A stretch of 64,000 nucleotides of DNA. Origin: Thalassobacillus devorans. GTDB lineage: Bacteria; Bacillota; Bacilli; Bacillales; Halobacillaceae. This document shows positions 7,733-15,790 of this stretch, one piece after another (position 1 is the first letter of the stretch; each line of letters begins with the position of its first letter). The translations under genes were made by a program, and so were the position numbers. The notes under the pieces were generated by a model that ran no database searches, had not been told where the DNA came from, and saw nothing but the letters and a program-made list of their open reading frames with translations. The DNA lies in assembly GCF_011761345.1 (NCBI RefSeq), contig NZ_JAASRY010000001.1:372001-436000 (forward strand). The letters run 5' to 3'.

Positions 7733-8980
7733 TTACTCTTTAAGGTATGAAGTAATAATCTCTTCTAGTAGTATAGAACGGTTTATTTCTTTCTTGTCTG
7801 CTAGTGAATTTAATTTCTGCAAGGTTGTATTAGATAAGAGAAAAGTTGCTTCTTGTTTCCCTTTTTCTTTTTCAGAAATATAATCTTCATGGAATTTAAT
7901 AATGACTTTTAATTTATTAATTTCTTCCAAGCTTAGTTTGTTTACCTGGTTTGAAAAATCCTCTTTGTTAAAAGCGGTTTTATTACCATTTATATTTGTG
8001 TTTTCTACTTCTGTTTGTGTAGTTTTTTGTTCAATAGAAGACTTATGCGTAAGGTTTAGGGCATCATTCATAATGTTTTTTGGTGAAATTATTTGGCTTT
8101 CTTGTTTTTTATCAGGTAAAGAATTTGTCTTCTCATTAGCTGAAAAATCAATACTATCATTTGTGCCTGGAATTATAAGTTTTTCTCTAATATTATACTT
8201 CTCAAGTTTTTTTATTAAGTCGTAGAACTCTAGTTCTTTTGAACGTAGAAATTCATTTAAATCAGTGTTTTTAGCATTAACATCTTCAATTAACTCTAGA
8301 AGAAGAAGTCTCTCACTTTTGTTCGTCCAGATTTGGAAAGTTCGTTCATAACGATATCGATGTTTCCTTAATAATAATCTAATCTCAGCATTCGTTGTAT
8401 TATACCTTTTGGCTAGATCTTTCATATTGATACCCTTATTTAAATCGTTTACATAGTGATCAACTGGACCTACTGCCTTCATCCAAACTTTCTTCTTGTT
8501 AGAATAAAAATAGCCCTCTTTTTTAAAATATTTCTCCAATTTGTCAACAAAGTTAATCCTTTTGCTTTTATTAGAAAAATAGATTCCTGACACGTCATAT
8601 AGGGTCGAGTTATCATTAATTTCATTAATGATCTCTTCCAAGACTTCTTTAACCGTTAATTTCGTCCATTGCTCAATAAATGTATTGTATCTATAACCTT
8701 TTTGAGAAAGCAGTTTATTAATAGATTCTGGGGATACCCCATATTCCTTTGCTACTTCTAAAATTGATGGTTTTTGCTTAGAGTTTAGTTTGTTAATTAT
8801 TTTTTCACTGTAACTAACTTTTTCAGTGTTGCTTTCAGTGGTATTTTGGTTCGTACTAGTTGAAGATAATACTGAATGTGATGGGTAGGATGAGCTTTCA
8901 GTTTGAGGACTGCTGTTTTCTGTTTTCCTATTTTGCTTATTATTGAAATATTCTTCAATCTTATCAATAATATCATCCAT
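7733..8980 (-). CDS. Multi-helix-turn-helix protein with ribbon-helix-helix-like tail
   Basis: A 415-aa hydrophilic protein I cannot assign to a named family. After a short helix and a Ser/Thr/Asn-rich linker (20-60) there are repeated HTH-like units. One is VAKEYGVSPESINKLLSQKGYRYN (about 75-98, shown here only as a description of spacing: A-x-x-Y-G/N-x-S/T). Another is DLAKRYNTTNAEIRLLLRKH (about 182-201). Each is followed by a YRY...WT tail, and a partial copy (GYFYSNKKKVWM) lies between. A second linker leads to a C-terminal LSNTTLQKLNSLADKKEINR segment resembling a ribbon-helix-helix DNA-binding fold. A GAAGGGG site precedes the ATG. A hairpin separates it from the DndE-like gene upstream, so it may be expressed both with that set and alone. 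A DNA-binding or regulatory role is inferred. Confidence 0.6.
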   Translation of the reverse strand: MDDIIDKIEEYFNNKQNRKTENSSPQTESSSYPSHSVLSSTSTNQNTTESNTEKVSYSEKIINKLNSKQKPSILEVAKEYGVSPESINKLLSQKGYRYNTFIEQWTKLTVKEVLEEIINEINDNSTLYDVSGIYFSNKSKRINFVDKLEKYFKKEGYFYSNKKKVWMKAVGPVDHYVNDLNKGINMKDLAKRYNTTNAEIRLLLRKHRYRYERTFQIWTNKSERLLLLELIEDVNAKNTDLNEFLRSKELEFYDLIKKLEKYNIREKLIIPGTNDSIDFSANEKTNSLPDKKQESQIISPKNIMNDALNLTHKSSIEQKTTQTEVENTNINGNKTAFNKEDFSNQVNKLSLEEINKLKVIIKFHEDYISEKEKGKQEATFLLSNTTLQKLNSLADKKEINRSILLEEIITSYLKE

Positions 8981-9028
8981 AATTATTTCCCCTTCTTTTT
9001 GGAAGTAAAAAAAATTGTTTTAAAATAA

Positions 9029-9060
9029 AGGTAAAAGCTACTTTTAAGCAGCTTTTACCT
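9029..9060 (-). terminator. Hairpin after the DndE-like gene
   Basis: AGGTAAAAGCT/AGCTTTTACCT forms an 11-bp stem overlapping the stop of the DndE-like gene. On the minus strand a short T-rich run follows. It probably reduces read-through into the 415-aa gene. Confidence 0.6.
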
Positions 9061-9419
9061 CAAATAATTACAAACCTACTATCTTCAAGGCTATTTTTAT
9101 TATCGAGCTCCTGACCTATTACACGAATTCCTTTTTCTATATAATACTGCATTTGTGACTGCACATATTCATCTTCAAGCGGTTGTTTACTCTTACTAAT
9201 AATTAGATGCTTAAACATCAAATATTCATTGTTTTTTATTATATCCGGAATCGTCCATTTAGGAGAAGAGCTGGTATCGAATTCAAAATCATCCTTATAG
9301 GATAACCCCTTGGCAAGGGCCATTTTTATAACCAGAGCCCTTTCCAGATCCAAGGATACTACTGCTTGTTCTAATAAATCTTTACCTTCTTTTGATAAAC
9401 TTAGCTTTTTATTTGCCAT
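9060..9419 (-). CDS. DndE-like protein (second copy, divergent)
   Basis: A 119-aa protein that begins KLSLSKEGKDLLEQ and continues ERALVIKMALAKGL, the helical opening typical of DndE. It ends in a region (QMQYYIEKGIRVIGQEL) that parallels the DndE tail. DndE is a small DNA-binding subunit that works with DndC and DndD in phosphorothioation. Similarity to the canonical DndE at 16910-17302 is low, and the TGLTPNxLAR signature of that protein is replaced here, so the assignment is by pattern and by partner. Its start overlaps the stop of the DndD-like gene at 9419. This strict DndD-DndE coupling is the same as in the canonical operon. Confidence 0.6.
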   Translation of the reverse strand: MANKKLSLSKEGKDLLEQAVVSLDLERALVIKMALAKGLSYKDDFEFDTSSSPKWTIPDIIKNNEYLMFKHLIISKSKQPLEDEYVQSQMQYYIEKGIRVIGQELDNKNSLEDSRFVII

Positions 9420-11428
9420 TAATTTACCTCCACGATATCGAAATAACCATCTCGGATTAAAGTGTATTTGTGAGTCTCGTTATAGTCTAAGAGATATTGT
9501 TTGGCGGAGTGGTTTTTCATCATGTCTACATACTCTCTGGTGATCTCTGTATCCGTGGAAAGAATAATTACTTGATCTGATAGTTCTTTATAATAGTTTT
9601 CGATTAATCGATTTCGATGGATACTATCTAACCTTCCTAATGGCGTGTCAATTACCATTGGTAAGTCTAAATCAGATGCTTTTATTAGTGCCCAGATTAA
9701 GGCGGAGGAGATCATTTGCATTTCTCCTGCAGAACGATCTGAAATGCTAATCTCCTGGCCGCGTTCATTGTATAGCCTGATTGAATAATTGTTTATGTCG
9801 AAAGTGACTTCGCCAAATTCATTCGTTTTTCTAAACAGTTTTTTTAACATAGACTCGAACTCATCTCTGATCATTTGAGCTTTTAATTTTGTTGCTCGTG
9901 TTAAAAATTCCTCTGCAAATGATTTTGTACGTGCCGTATAGTCTAATTTTTTCGTTAATTCTTCTGAAGACACATCTGTTGAAGAAAGCCTGGTTAATTT
10001 ATTTCTGGTATTTGTAACTTTTTCTTTTAACGGTGTGAGTTTTTTGAATGCTTTTCGTACATTTGAATTGAGTACACCACGTTTTTCTTGAAGGGTAGCT
10101 ATTTTTTTAGTTTCCTCTTCAATATCCACAGATTCTGGAGCAGATGAGATCTCTGTTTCTATTTCTTCATATTGTTGTTGTAAATTGGAAACTTCCCCTT
10201 TAAGACGGAACAGATAATTTTTATCTCCGCTTGGAATATTCTTAAGGATGGTTTCTTCTTTAGAAGACAAATCGTGTAATTCCAAGGATTCATTAGTCGA
10301 AGTACCTTCTTCTTCATCCAACCATACCTTTTCTCCAATCTCCTTGATTTGGTTTAGCTGCACTTCTGTTAATGGTGGGTCAATTTTCTTGCCTAGTAAG
10401 TTGTTTATAAATCTATTATAAGGCTCTAGAGCGTTTTCGCGCATGATTTTTTTGTTCTTAGCTTTCTTCTCATCGTTTATTTCTTGTTTAAGATGTTTTA
10501 ATTCTTCACCAAGAATAATATTAAGAATGTTATCGCGGTAATAATCGTTTAGTTCTGTCTTCTTAAGCTCTAACTTAGTTGAAATTTGAGACTGTTTTCT
10601 TACAAGAGTTTCTCTTGATTTAGAGTTGTTAGAGATCTTTTGGTTTCTTTCCTCTGTTGTCTTTTTTATTTCATCATCAATTTTTTGAATTTCTTTTCTG
10701 GACTTTGAAATGTACTTTTCATACTTGGCAACCTCTGTTTCTAATGTGTCCAACTCTTCTTTATGTTTATCAAGAGTTTCTTTATTAGTAGCGGAAGAAA
10801 GCCGTTTATATAATTTGGATTCTAACGAACTCAGGTTGTTAACTAAGATTTTATAACTATCTAATCCGGTGATTTTATGGATTGCTTTTTTCATTTCATT
10901 ACTATCTTGCTTCATGATCAGATCTTTAATTTCTTCCCCATCAAAAATGAAAAAAGGGGCTGCGTTATAAGGGATAATTCGGTCAATAAAGTGATTATAT
11001 GATGCAATATCCGTAACATTAAGCTTTCTTTCTTTTGGCACACCTGGTCTCTTCACGTAGATTTCTCGATCTTCGCCTGTGTTATTTTTGTGGTAATCGA
11101 ATCTCCAATTTACCTTTAGACGCCACTCTTCTCCATTGTCCATACTCAGTATGAGGGTGACAGAGCAGTTGCGGCCACCTTCCTCAAAGTATGTATTATT
11201 GATGGTGTTAGCCAATAATCGCTCTTGCTCTGTCTTGGTAATTCCCCGCTTACCAAATAAAGCATATCGAATTGCTTTTAAGATGGTAGTTTTGCCTGCG
11301 CCATTTAAACCACCGAGTAAGATTATATTTCGTCCTTCTTTTTTATCTTCCTCCGTTATTGTAAGGTCTACTTCTTGTTTTCCATAATAGGTTTTATAGT
11401 TTTCGAAAATTAACTTTTTGAACCTCAT
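9419..11428 (-). CDS. DndD-like SMC/Rad50-type ATPase (second copy)
   Basis: A 669-aa ATPase with the split plan of DndD. A Walker A GLNGAGKT at residues 40-47 lies in the N-terminal lobe, with FFIFDGEEI about 125 residues later. A long coiled-coil centre (about 180-510, many KE-rich heptads) follows. The C-terminal lobe has the SAGEMQM signature, and a Walker B region MVIDTPLGRLD followed by ILSTDTEI. The DTPLGRLD and STDTEI motifs are typical of DndD. DndD supplies ATP-driven DNA handling during sulfur incorporation. No Zn-hook cysteines are visible. The gene overlaps both neighbours by 1-4 nt. No DndC or DndA accompanies it, so either it borrows the canonical ones or it works without sulfur chemistry. 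Confidence 0.8.
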   Translation of the reverse strand: MRFKKLIFENYKTYYGKQEVDLTITEEDKKEGRNIILLGGLNGAGKTTILKAIRYALFGKRGITKTEQERLLANTINNTYFEEGGRNCSVTLILSMDNGEEWRLKVNWRFDYHKNNTGEDREIYVKRPGVPKERKLNVTDIASYNHFIDRIIPYNAAPFFIFDGEEIKDLIMKQDSNEMKKAIHKITGLDSYKILVNNLSSLESKLYKRLSSATNKETLDKHKEELDTLETEVAKYEKYISKSRKEIQKIDDEIKKTTEERNQKISNNSKSRETLVRKQSQISTKLELKKTELNDYYRDNILNIILGEELKHLKQEINDEKKAKNKKIMRENALEPYNRFINNLLGKKIDPPLTEVQLNQIKEIGEKVWLDEEEGTSTNESLELHDLSSKEETILKNIPSGDKNYLFRLKGEVSNLQQQYEEIETEISSAPESVDIEEETKKIATLQEKRGVLNSNVRKAFKKLTPLKEKVTNTRNKLTRLSSTDVSSEELTKKLDYTARTKSFAEEFLTRATKLKAQMIRDEFESMLKKLFRKTNEFGEVTFDINNYSIRLYNERGQEISISDRSAGEMQMISSALIWALIKASDLDLPMVIDTPLGRLDSIHRNRLIENYYKELSDQVIILSTDTEITREYVDMMKNHSAKQYLLDYNETHKYTLIRDGYFDIVEVN

Positions 11429-11619
11429 TTTGTTTCATCCTCTTGGTCTATATTTATATAAAAAGATATGAGATTTTCTATTTCTGCAATTCTTTCTGAT
11501 TCTTTCACATTTTCATAAGAAGTCTTTTTTGACTCTTTTAATAGTTTATATACCATTTCAGAGCTAATGTTATATTTTTTAACTAGTTCATGTATTAATA
11601 ATTTTTCTGTATAGTGCAC
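11425..11619 (-). CDS. Small HTH-like protein leading the second DndD/DndE set
   Basis: A 64-aa protein with LIHELVKKYNISSEMVYKLL, which looks like one helix-turn-helix unit and resembles the repeat units of the 415-aa protein at the other end of this operon. Its stop overlaps the DndD-like start (ATGA, 11425-11428), so the four genes are translationally linked. I do not recognise a family. A role as a small DNA-binding subunit or autoregulator is inferred. It diverges from the helicase gene, with a 143-bp shared promoter region. Confidence 0.55.
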   Translation of the reverse strand: MHYTEKLLIHELVKKYNISSEMVYKLLKESKKTSYENVKESERIAEIENLISFYINIDQEDETK

Positions 11620-11762
11620 AAGATCGTCCCCTTTATGTGTTTACACTACTTCTATTTTACTAATTATTTAGGGAATAAAACAAGGTATCAAGACAGAAGT
11701 AATTAACAATTATCTGGGCTAATTTGATAAAATGGATATATATAGGTAGGAGTGGTGAAGAA

Positions 11763-13124
11763 ATGACTTTCGAACTGCCAGGGTTTATAGAATTAAGGGA
11801 CTATCAGGAGGACGCCATTCAAAACTGGTTTACCAATGAGGGCCAAGGACTTTTGGAAATGGCTACGGGTACAGGTAAAACAATTACAGCACTTGCTTTA
11901 GCTAATGAACTTTTCAAGCGAAAAAGCCGCCTGAATATTGTTATCGTCACTCCGTTTAGCCAACTTTCTTCCCAATGGATGAAAGAATGCCGAAACTTTG
12001 GTCTGAAACCTATAAAGGCATATCAAAATTCTAAAGTATGGACGCCTCAATTAGACGATGCTATTAGAGCATATAATAAAGGTTTAACTGACATAGTAGT
12101 AACCGTAACAACAAATGCCACATTTTCTATGGCTCCTTTTCAAAACAGAATATCAAAGATGGACGAAAATACATTACTCATTATAGATGAAGCGCATTAT
12201 TTTGGAGCTAAACAACTAAATAAGCATTTGCCTCATAAATTTTTATACAGGTTGGCACTTACAGCAACTCCAACAAGGTGGATGGATGAAGAAGGTACAG
12301 ATAACCTTATTAGGTATTTTGGAAATAAGGTGGTCTATTCATTTTCATTAAGAGATGCCATAGAGCAAGGATTTCTGACTAAATATTATTACTACCCCCG
12401 ATTGGTTCATCTTAATGAAGGAGAGACAGAGGAGTATATAGAGCTCACCAATAAAATAAAAAAATTATATTATAGATCAAAAGAAGACTCGGACGCGAAA
12501 GAATCTATGGAGAGACTTGCTCTAAAAAGGGCTAGAATTATTTACTCTGCTGAAAACAAAATAATTGAGCTAAGTCATTTATTAAATGAAAAAGGTGTCC
12601 ACAACCACTCATTATTCTACTGTGGTGATGGGAAACATAAAGAGGAGCGGCAAGTGGATGCTGTCCTGAAAACACTGAAGACAAAGTTTAATGTTAATGC
12701 CAAACGATTTACTTCTGATGAATCAAATCATGAAAGAGATGAATTATTATCTGCGTTTGAGTCGGGCGAGGTTGAAGCACTGGTTGCCATAAAATGTTTA
12801 GATGAAGGGATTGATGTCCCAGCAACAAAGTACGCTTATTTAATCGCCAGTTCCGGAAATCCCAAAGAATTTATTCAAAGAAGAGGGAGAGTATTAAGAA
12901 AACACGCGGGTAAGGATAGTGCTACTATTTTTGACTTTATTGTCATACCGCCAGATATACAAGATATCTCGGAAGGTATGGACGACTTTTATAATATGGT
13001 AAGAAATCAACTAAAAAAAGAGTTCCTGCGTTTTAAAGAATTCTCTGATTTAGCAATAAATGGACCAGAAGCAGAAGATGTTATCTGGGAACTAAAGAAA
13101 GAATTTAATTTGTTAGATATTTAG
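11763..13124 (+). CDS. SF2 DEAD/DEAH helicase, phosphorothioation-system restriction type
   Basis: A superfamily 2 helicase of 453 aa from ATG 11763, chosen because of the GGAG/GTGAAG sites just upstream; an upstream start at 11724 would add 13 residues. The order is: Q-like motif LRDYQEDAI, Walker A MATGTGKT (33-40), DEAH box IIDEAH (141-146), motif III LTATPTR, and motif VI IQRRGRVLR. Length and layout match the helicase family annotated as a DNA phosphorothioation system restriction enzyme. It is not a complete type III nuclease, as there is no nuclease domain. It opens a four-gene plus-strand operon with a 55-aa protein, an SMC-like ATPase and Dnd-associated protein 4. Probably it acts on unmodified DNA as an ATP-driven motor. 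Confidence 0.85.
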   Translation: MTFELPGFIELRDYQEDAIQNWFTNEGQGLLEMATGTGKTITALALANELFKRKSRLNIVIVTPFSQLSSQWMKECRNFGLKPIKAYQNSKVWTPQLDDAIRAYNKGLTDIVVTVTTNATFSMAPFQNRISKMDENTLLIIDEAHYFGAKQLNKHLPHKFLYRLALTATPTRWMDEEGTDNLIRYFGNKVVYSFSLRDAIEQGFLTKYYYYPRLVHLNEGETEEYIELTNKIKKLYYRSKEDSDAKESMERLALKRARIIYSAENKIIELSHLLNEKGVHNHSLFYCGDGKHKEERQVDAVLKTLKTKFNVNAKRFTSDESNHERDELLSAFESGEVEALVAIKCLDEGIDVPATKYAYLIASSGNPKEFIQRRGRVLRKHAGKDSATIFDFIVIPPDIQDISEGMDDFYNMVRNQLKKEFLRFKEFSDLAINGPEAEDVIWELKKEFNLLDI

Positions 13125-13139
13125 GGAGAAGGTGTTTGT

Positions 13140-13307
13140 ATGAATGAAAATGATTTATATCGGATTTTAGATGAATTAGATGAGCATGAGCAAGAGATTT
13201 TCATGAAGATAGTAAAGGCGGAAAAAGAGCTGTTGCATCGTAAGTCTTTACAAGGGACTTCTATAAAAAAAGATATATATAACTTTATTAAAGAGGGGGT
13301 GAAGTAA
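13140..13307 (+). CDS. Small acidic protein (55 aa) in the helicase-ATPase operon
   Basis: A short ORF of 55 residues (NDLYRILDELDEHEQEIFMKI) with a GGAGAAGG site at 13125-13132. Its stop overlaps the next start (TAATG, 13305-13309), which strongly suggests real translation and coupling to the ATPase. It is predicted to be a helical, charged protein with no known family. It could be an adaptor or stoichiometric subunit between the helicase and the SMC-like ATPase. Confidence 0.65.
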   Translation: MNENDLYRILDELDEHEQEIFMKIVKAEKELLHRKSLQGTSIKKDIYNFIKEGVK

Positions 13308-15286
13308 TGATTATTAAAAAAATCACCCTACATAACTTTCGGCAATATTATGGGACACAATCAATGGAGTTTAATACCCGAGGAGAAAAGAACGTAACTG
13401 TGATTCATGGTGAGAATGGTTCTGGAAAAACAGCTTTACTTAATGCATTTAATTGGTGCCTGTATGGTGAAACAGATCTTCCAGATTCCAATAAGTTAAC
13501 CAATAGTCATGCGGCTGAATCAGCTCCAGACGGTAGGAAAGTTGAAATGTATGTAGAGATGGAGTTTTCCTCGAAAGAAGTTGACTATATTTTAAAAAGA
13601 AGTAGTACAGGAACAAAGTTTGGGAATAGGTTAAGACATGACGGAGAACAAGTATTGCTTCAGTATTACGAAGGCGGAAAGTTAAAACAGTTGAGCAACC
13701 CTTCCATAGAAATCAATCGGATATTACCAAGCAACTTAAGAAATTATTTCTTCTTTGATGGGGAAAGAATAGATAATTTATCAAAGCATGATGATAATGA
13801 TGAGATAAAGGAAGCGGTTAAAACCGTAATGGACCTTGAAATCATAGAGCGTGGAATTAGGCATACGGAAGATGCAAGGAGAGATTTTCAAAAAGAATGG
13901 GCCAGTTTTGCTGATGAAAAGACTAAAGGGTTACTTGTTGAACAGGAACGCCTAAAGGATCGGCAGCAAGACTTGGAGCAGGAAGAGCAACAAATTAACC
14001 AAAATATTAAATTACGAACCAGGCAAATTGCTGATATTGATCAACAATTAACTTCTGTAAAAGGAATCAGCGAAAAACAGCAGGAACGAAAACAGTTAGA
14101 AGAAACTTTAGCTGATTTAAAGGAAAGTTTGAAGCAGACCCAAACAAATCTCCGGAAATCTGTTAGTAAGCATGGATATCTCTCCATGAGTCATATTTTG
14201 GCAGAAAAAGTTAAAACGATGTTTCCAGAGAATGAACAGGAGCAAACGCATGTGTACCCTGATTTAACTGCTCAGTTAATTAATTCTATATTAGAAAAAG
14301 GGACATGTATTTGTGGGGAAAAATTATGTGAAAAACATAAGGAGCATTTGACTACTTTGTTAGATCAAGTAGGACCGTTTAACCAGGCTGCAATGGTCAG
14401 CAACTTAAATGCTCAAATGGACCTTGTACTAGATAAAAGAGAGCGTTTTGTAGAAGATATAAAAAATAGTGAGAGAGCAGAATATAAATTAAAAGAGGAC
14501 ATAAGAGATACGGAGAATAAGCTGGAAGAGATAAGTGTTGAGTTAAGCAATCGAAATTTTGAAAATGTAGCTGACTTGGAGGCTAACCGAAGACATTACC
14601 AGGATCAGTTGAATGATTATCAAAAGAGGTTAGGCGTAATCGAGCATAGCATAAAAGAAGTTGAGAAAGAGATAAAAGAGGTTACGAAGCAAATAGATAA
14701 ACAGCAGCAAATTGAGGATAAGGCTCAATTGGCTAAGAGAAGGTTAGATACTTGCGAAAAGATTACAGGCGTCATGCAGAAGATATATTCTCTTAAAGAA
14801 GAAGAAGTGAAAACAGATCTACAGGAAAAAATTCAAGAGGTCTACGGTAATTTCTTAAGAAAAGGTTTCAAAATCTCCTTATCGGATGATTTCAAGCTTA
14901 ACGTAAGTAATTATTATGACGAAAAGGTTCCTTTGTCTCAAGGCGAAAGACAAATAACAAGTTTATCCTTTATTGGTGCAATAGTAGATATTGCTCGCAA
15001 GCATTATCATAAGAAGTCCACTAATGTCATTAACGAAGGTGGAATTTATCCTCTCGTAATGGATTCGCCATTTGGTGCACTGGACTCTGACCATCGTGAA
15101 AGAGTAGCCAAAGGCATTCATAAGTTATCGGATCAAATTATTGTCATTGTGTCGACCTCCCAGTGGAAAGGTGAGGTAGAACAATCCCTTACTCCTTATA
15201 TTGGGAATCAATATCTTTTACAATATCACGATCCTAGACAAAATAGCGACGAAGAATTCGAATATACCGAGATTAAAAGGTGGTAA
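13307..15286 (+). CDS. SMC/DndD-like ATPase of the restriction module
   Basis: A 659-aa ATPase of the SMC/Rad50 type. Walker A is GENGSGKT at residues 35-42. YFFFDGERI follows near 146. A coiled-coil centre contains a CICGEKLCEKH segment (near 339) that looks like a metal-binding hook. The C-terminal lobe carries SQGERQ and Walker B PLVMDSPFGALD. The hook and the SPFGALD motif set it apart from both DndD-like proteins in this island, so it is a third ATPase class. It lies between the 55-aa gene and Dnd-associated protein 4, in the order seen around phosphorothioation genes. A role in sensing or holding DNA ends for the helicase is plausible, but inferred. Confidence 0.8.
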   Translation: MIIKKITLHNFRQYYGTQSMEFNTRGEKNVTVIHGENGSGKTALLNAFNWCLYGETDLPDSNKLTNSHAAESAPDGRKVEMYVEMEFSSKEVDYILKRSSTGTKFGNRLRHDGEQVLLQYYEGGKLKQLSNPSIEINRILPSNLRNYFFFDGERIDNLSKHDDNDEIKEAVKTVMDLEIIERGIRHTEDARRDFQKEWASFADEKTKGLLVEQERLKDRQQDLEQEEQQINQNIKLRTRQIADIDQQLTSVKGISEKQQERKQLEETLADLKESLKQTQTNLRKSVSKHGYLSMSHILAEKVKTMFPENEQEQTHVYPDLTAQLINSILEKGTCICGEKLCEKHKEHLTTLLDQVGPFNQAAMVSNLNAQMDLVLDKRERFVEDIKNSERAEYKLKEDIRDTENKLEEISVELSNRNFENVADLEANRRHYQDQLNDYQKRLGVIEHSIKEVEKEIKEVTKQIDKQQQIEDKAQLAKRRLDTCEKITGVMQKIYSLKEEEVKTDLQEKIQEVYGNFLRKGFKISLSDDFKLNVSNYYDEKVPLSQGERQITSLSFIGAIVDIARKHYHKKSTNVINEGGIYPLVMDSPFGALDSDHRERVAKGIHKLSDQIIVIVSTSQWKGEVEQSLTPYIGNQYLLQYHDPRQNSDEEFEYTEIKRW

Positions 15287-15291
15287 TAAGA

Positions 15292-15756
15292 ATGTTCAAT
15301 AGGAGGATAAGAAGGCCAAAAGAGCAAGAACACATCTATACAAAATTAACGGATAAAAATGAATTTGGAATTTTTGAGTCCTATAAGGATTTGTTTATGT
15401 TGTCGCTTGTAGTTGGTTACTTAGAAGACAAGCGACACCCTTTTAACGAAACACTTGAGCAGTTACATTGGCAGGTTTTTAAAGAGCGGACAGATGAACC
15501 AATTATTAACATGATCGCATTCTTGGAAACACAAAACTTTATGCTGCTTAGTAGTCCCACGGAAGAACATTTTGACGAGAAGATAACAATAGCGGAAGAG
15601 TATGCAGCTGGAGGGGCCGAAAAAGTATATAACCTGGTGATGGAAGATGAGAAGAATGCTTTACAAAAAATTATCGATTACCTCCAGGAATTTGAAGAAA
15701 TACAGGATGAGCAGCAATTAAAAAAGAAAAGATTGAAAGAGAATTTAAACTTATAA
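15292..15756 (+). CDS. DNA phosphorothioation-associated protein 4-like
   Basis: A 154-aa protein starting at ATG 15292 (AGGTGG site at 15279-15284); GTG 15280 is an alternative. It opens with RRIRRPKEQEHIYTKL and has YKDLFMLSLVVGYL. I recognise this as the dnd-associated protein 4 family, which accompanies phosphorothioation genes and has no known biochemical activity. The basic N-terminus may touch DNA and the rest is helical. It ends the four-gene operon at a bidirectional terminator shared with dndA. Confidence 0.75.
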   Translation: MFNRRIRRPKEQEHIYTKLTDKNEFGIFESYKDLFMLSLVVGYLEDKRHPFNETLEQLHWQVFKERTDEPIINMIAFLETQNFMLLSSPTEEHFDEKITIAEEYAAGGAEKVYNLVMEDEKNALQKIIDYLQEFEEIQDEQQLKKKRLKENLNL

Positions 15757-15790
15757 GAAAAAGCAAGGCATCAGGCCTTGCTTTTTCTTA
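15754..15790. terminator. Bidirectional terminator between convergent operons
   Basis: TAAGAAAAAGCAAGGC and its complement GCCTTGCTTTTTCTTA form a 16-bp stem with a short loop and A/T tracts on both sides. It serves the plus-strand restriction operon and the minus-strand dnd operon. Confidence 0.9.

Noticed and set aside
9419-11428. Reading the DndD-like ATPase as RecF/SbcC of DNA repair
   Set aside because: DTPLGRLD, STDTEI and FDGEEI and the coupled DndE-like gene fit DndD better.
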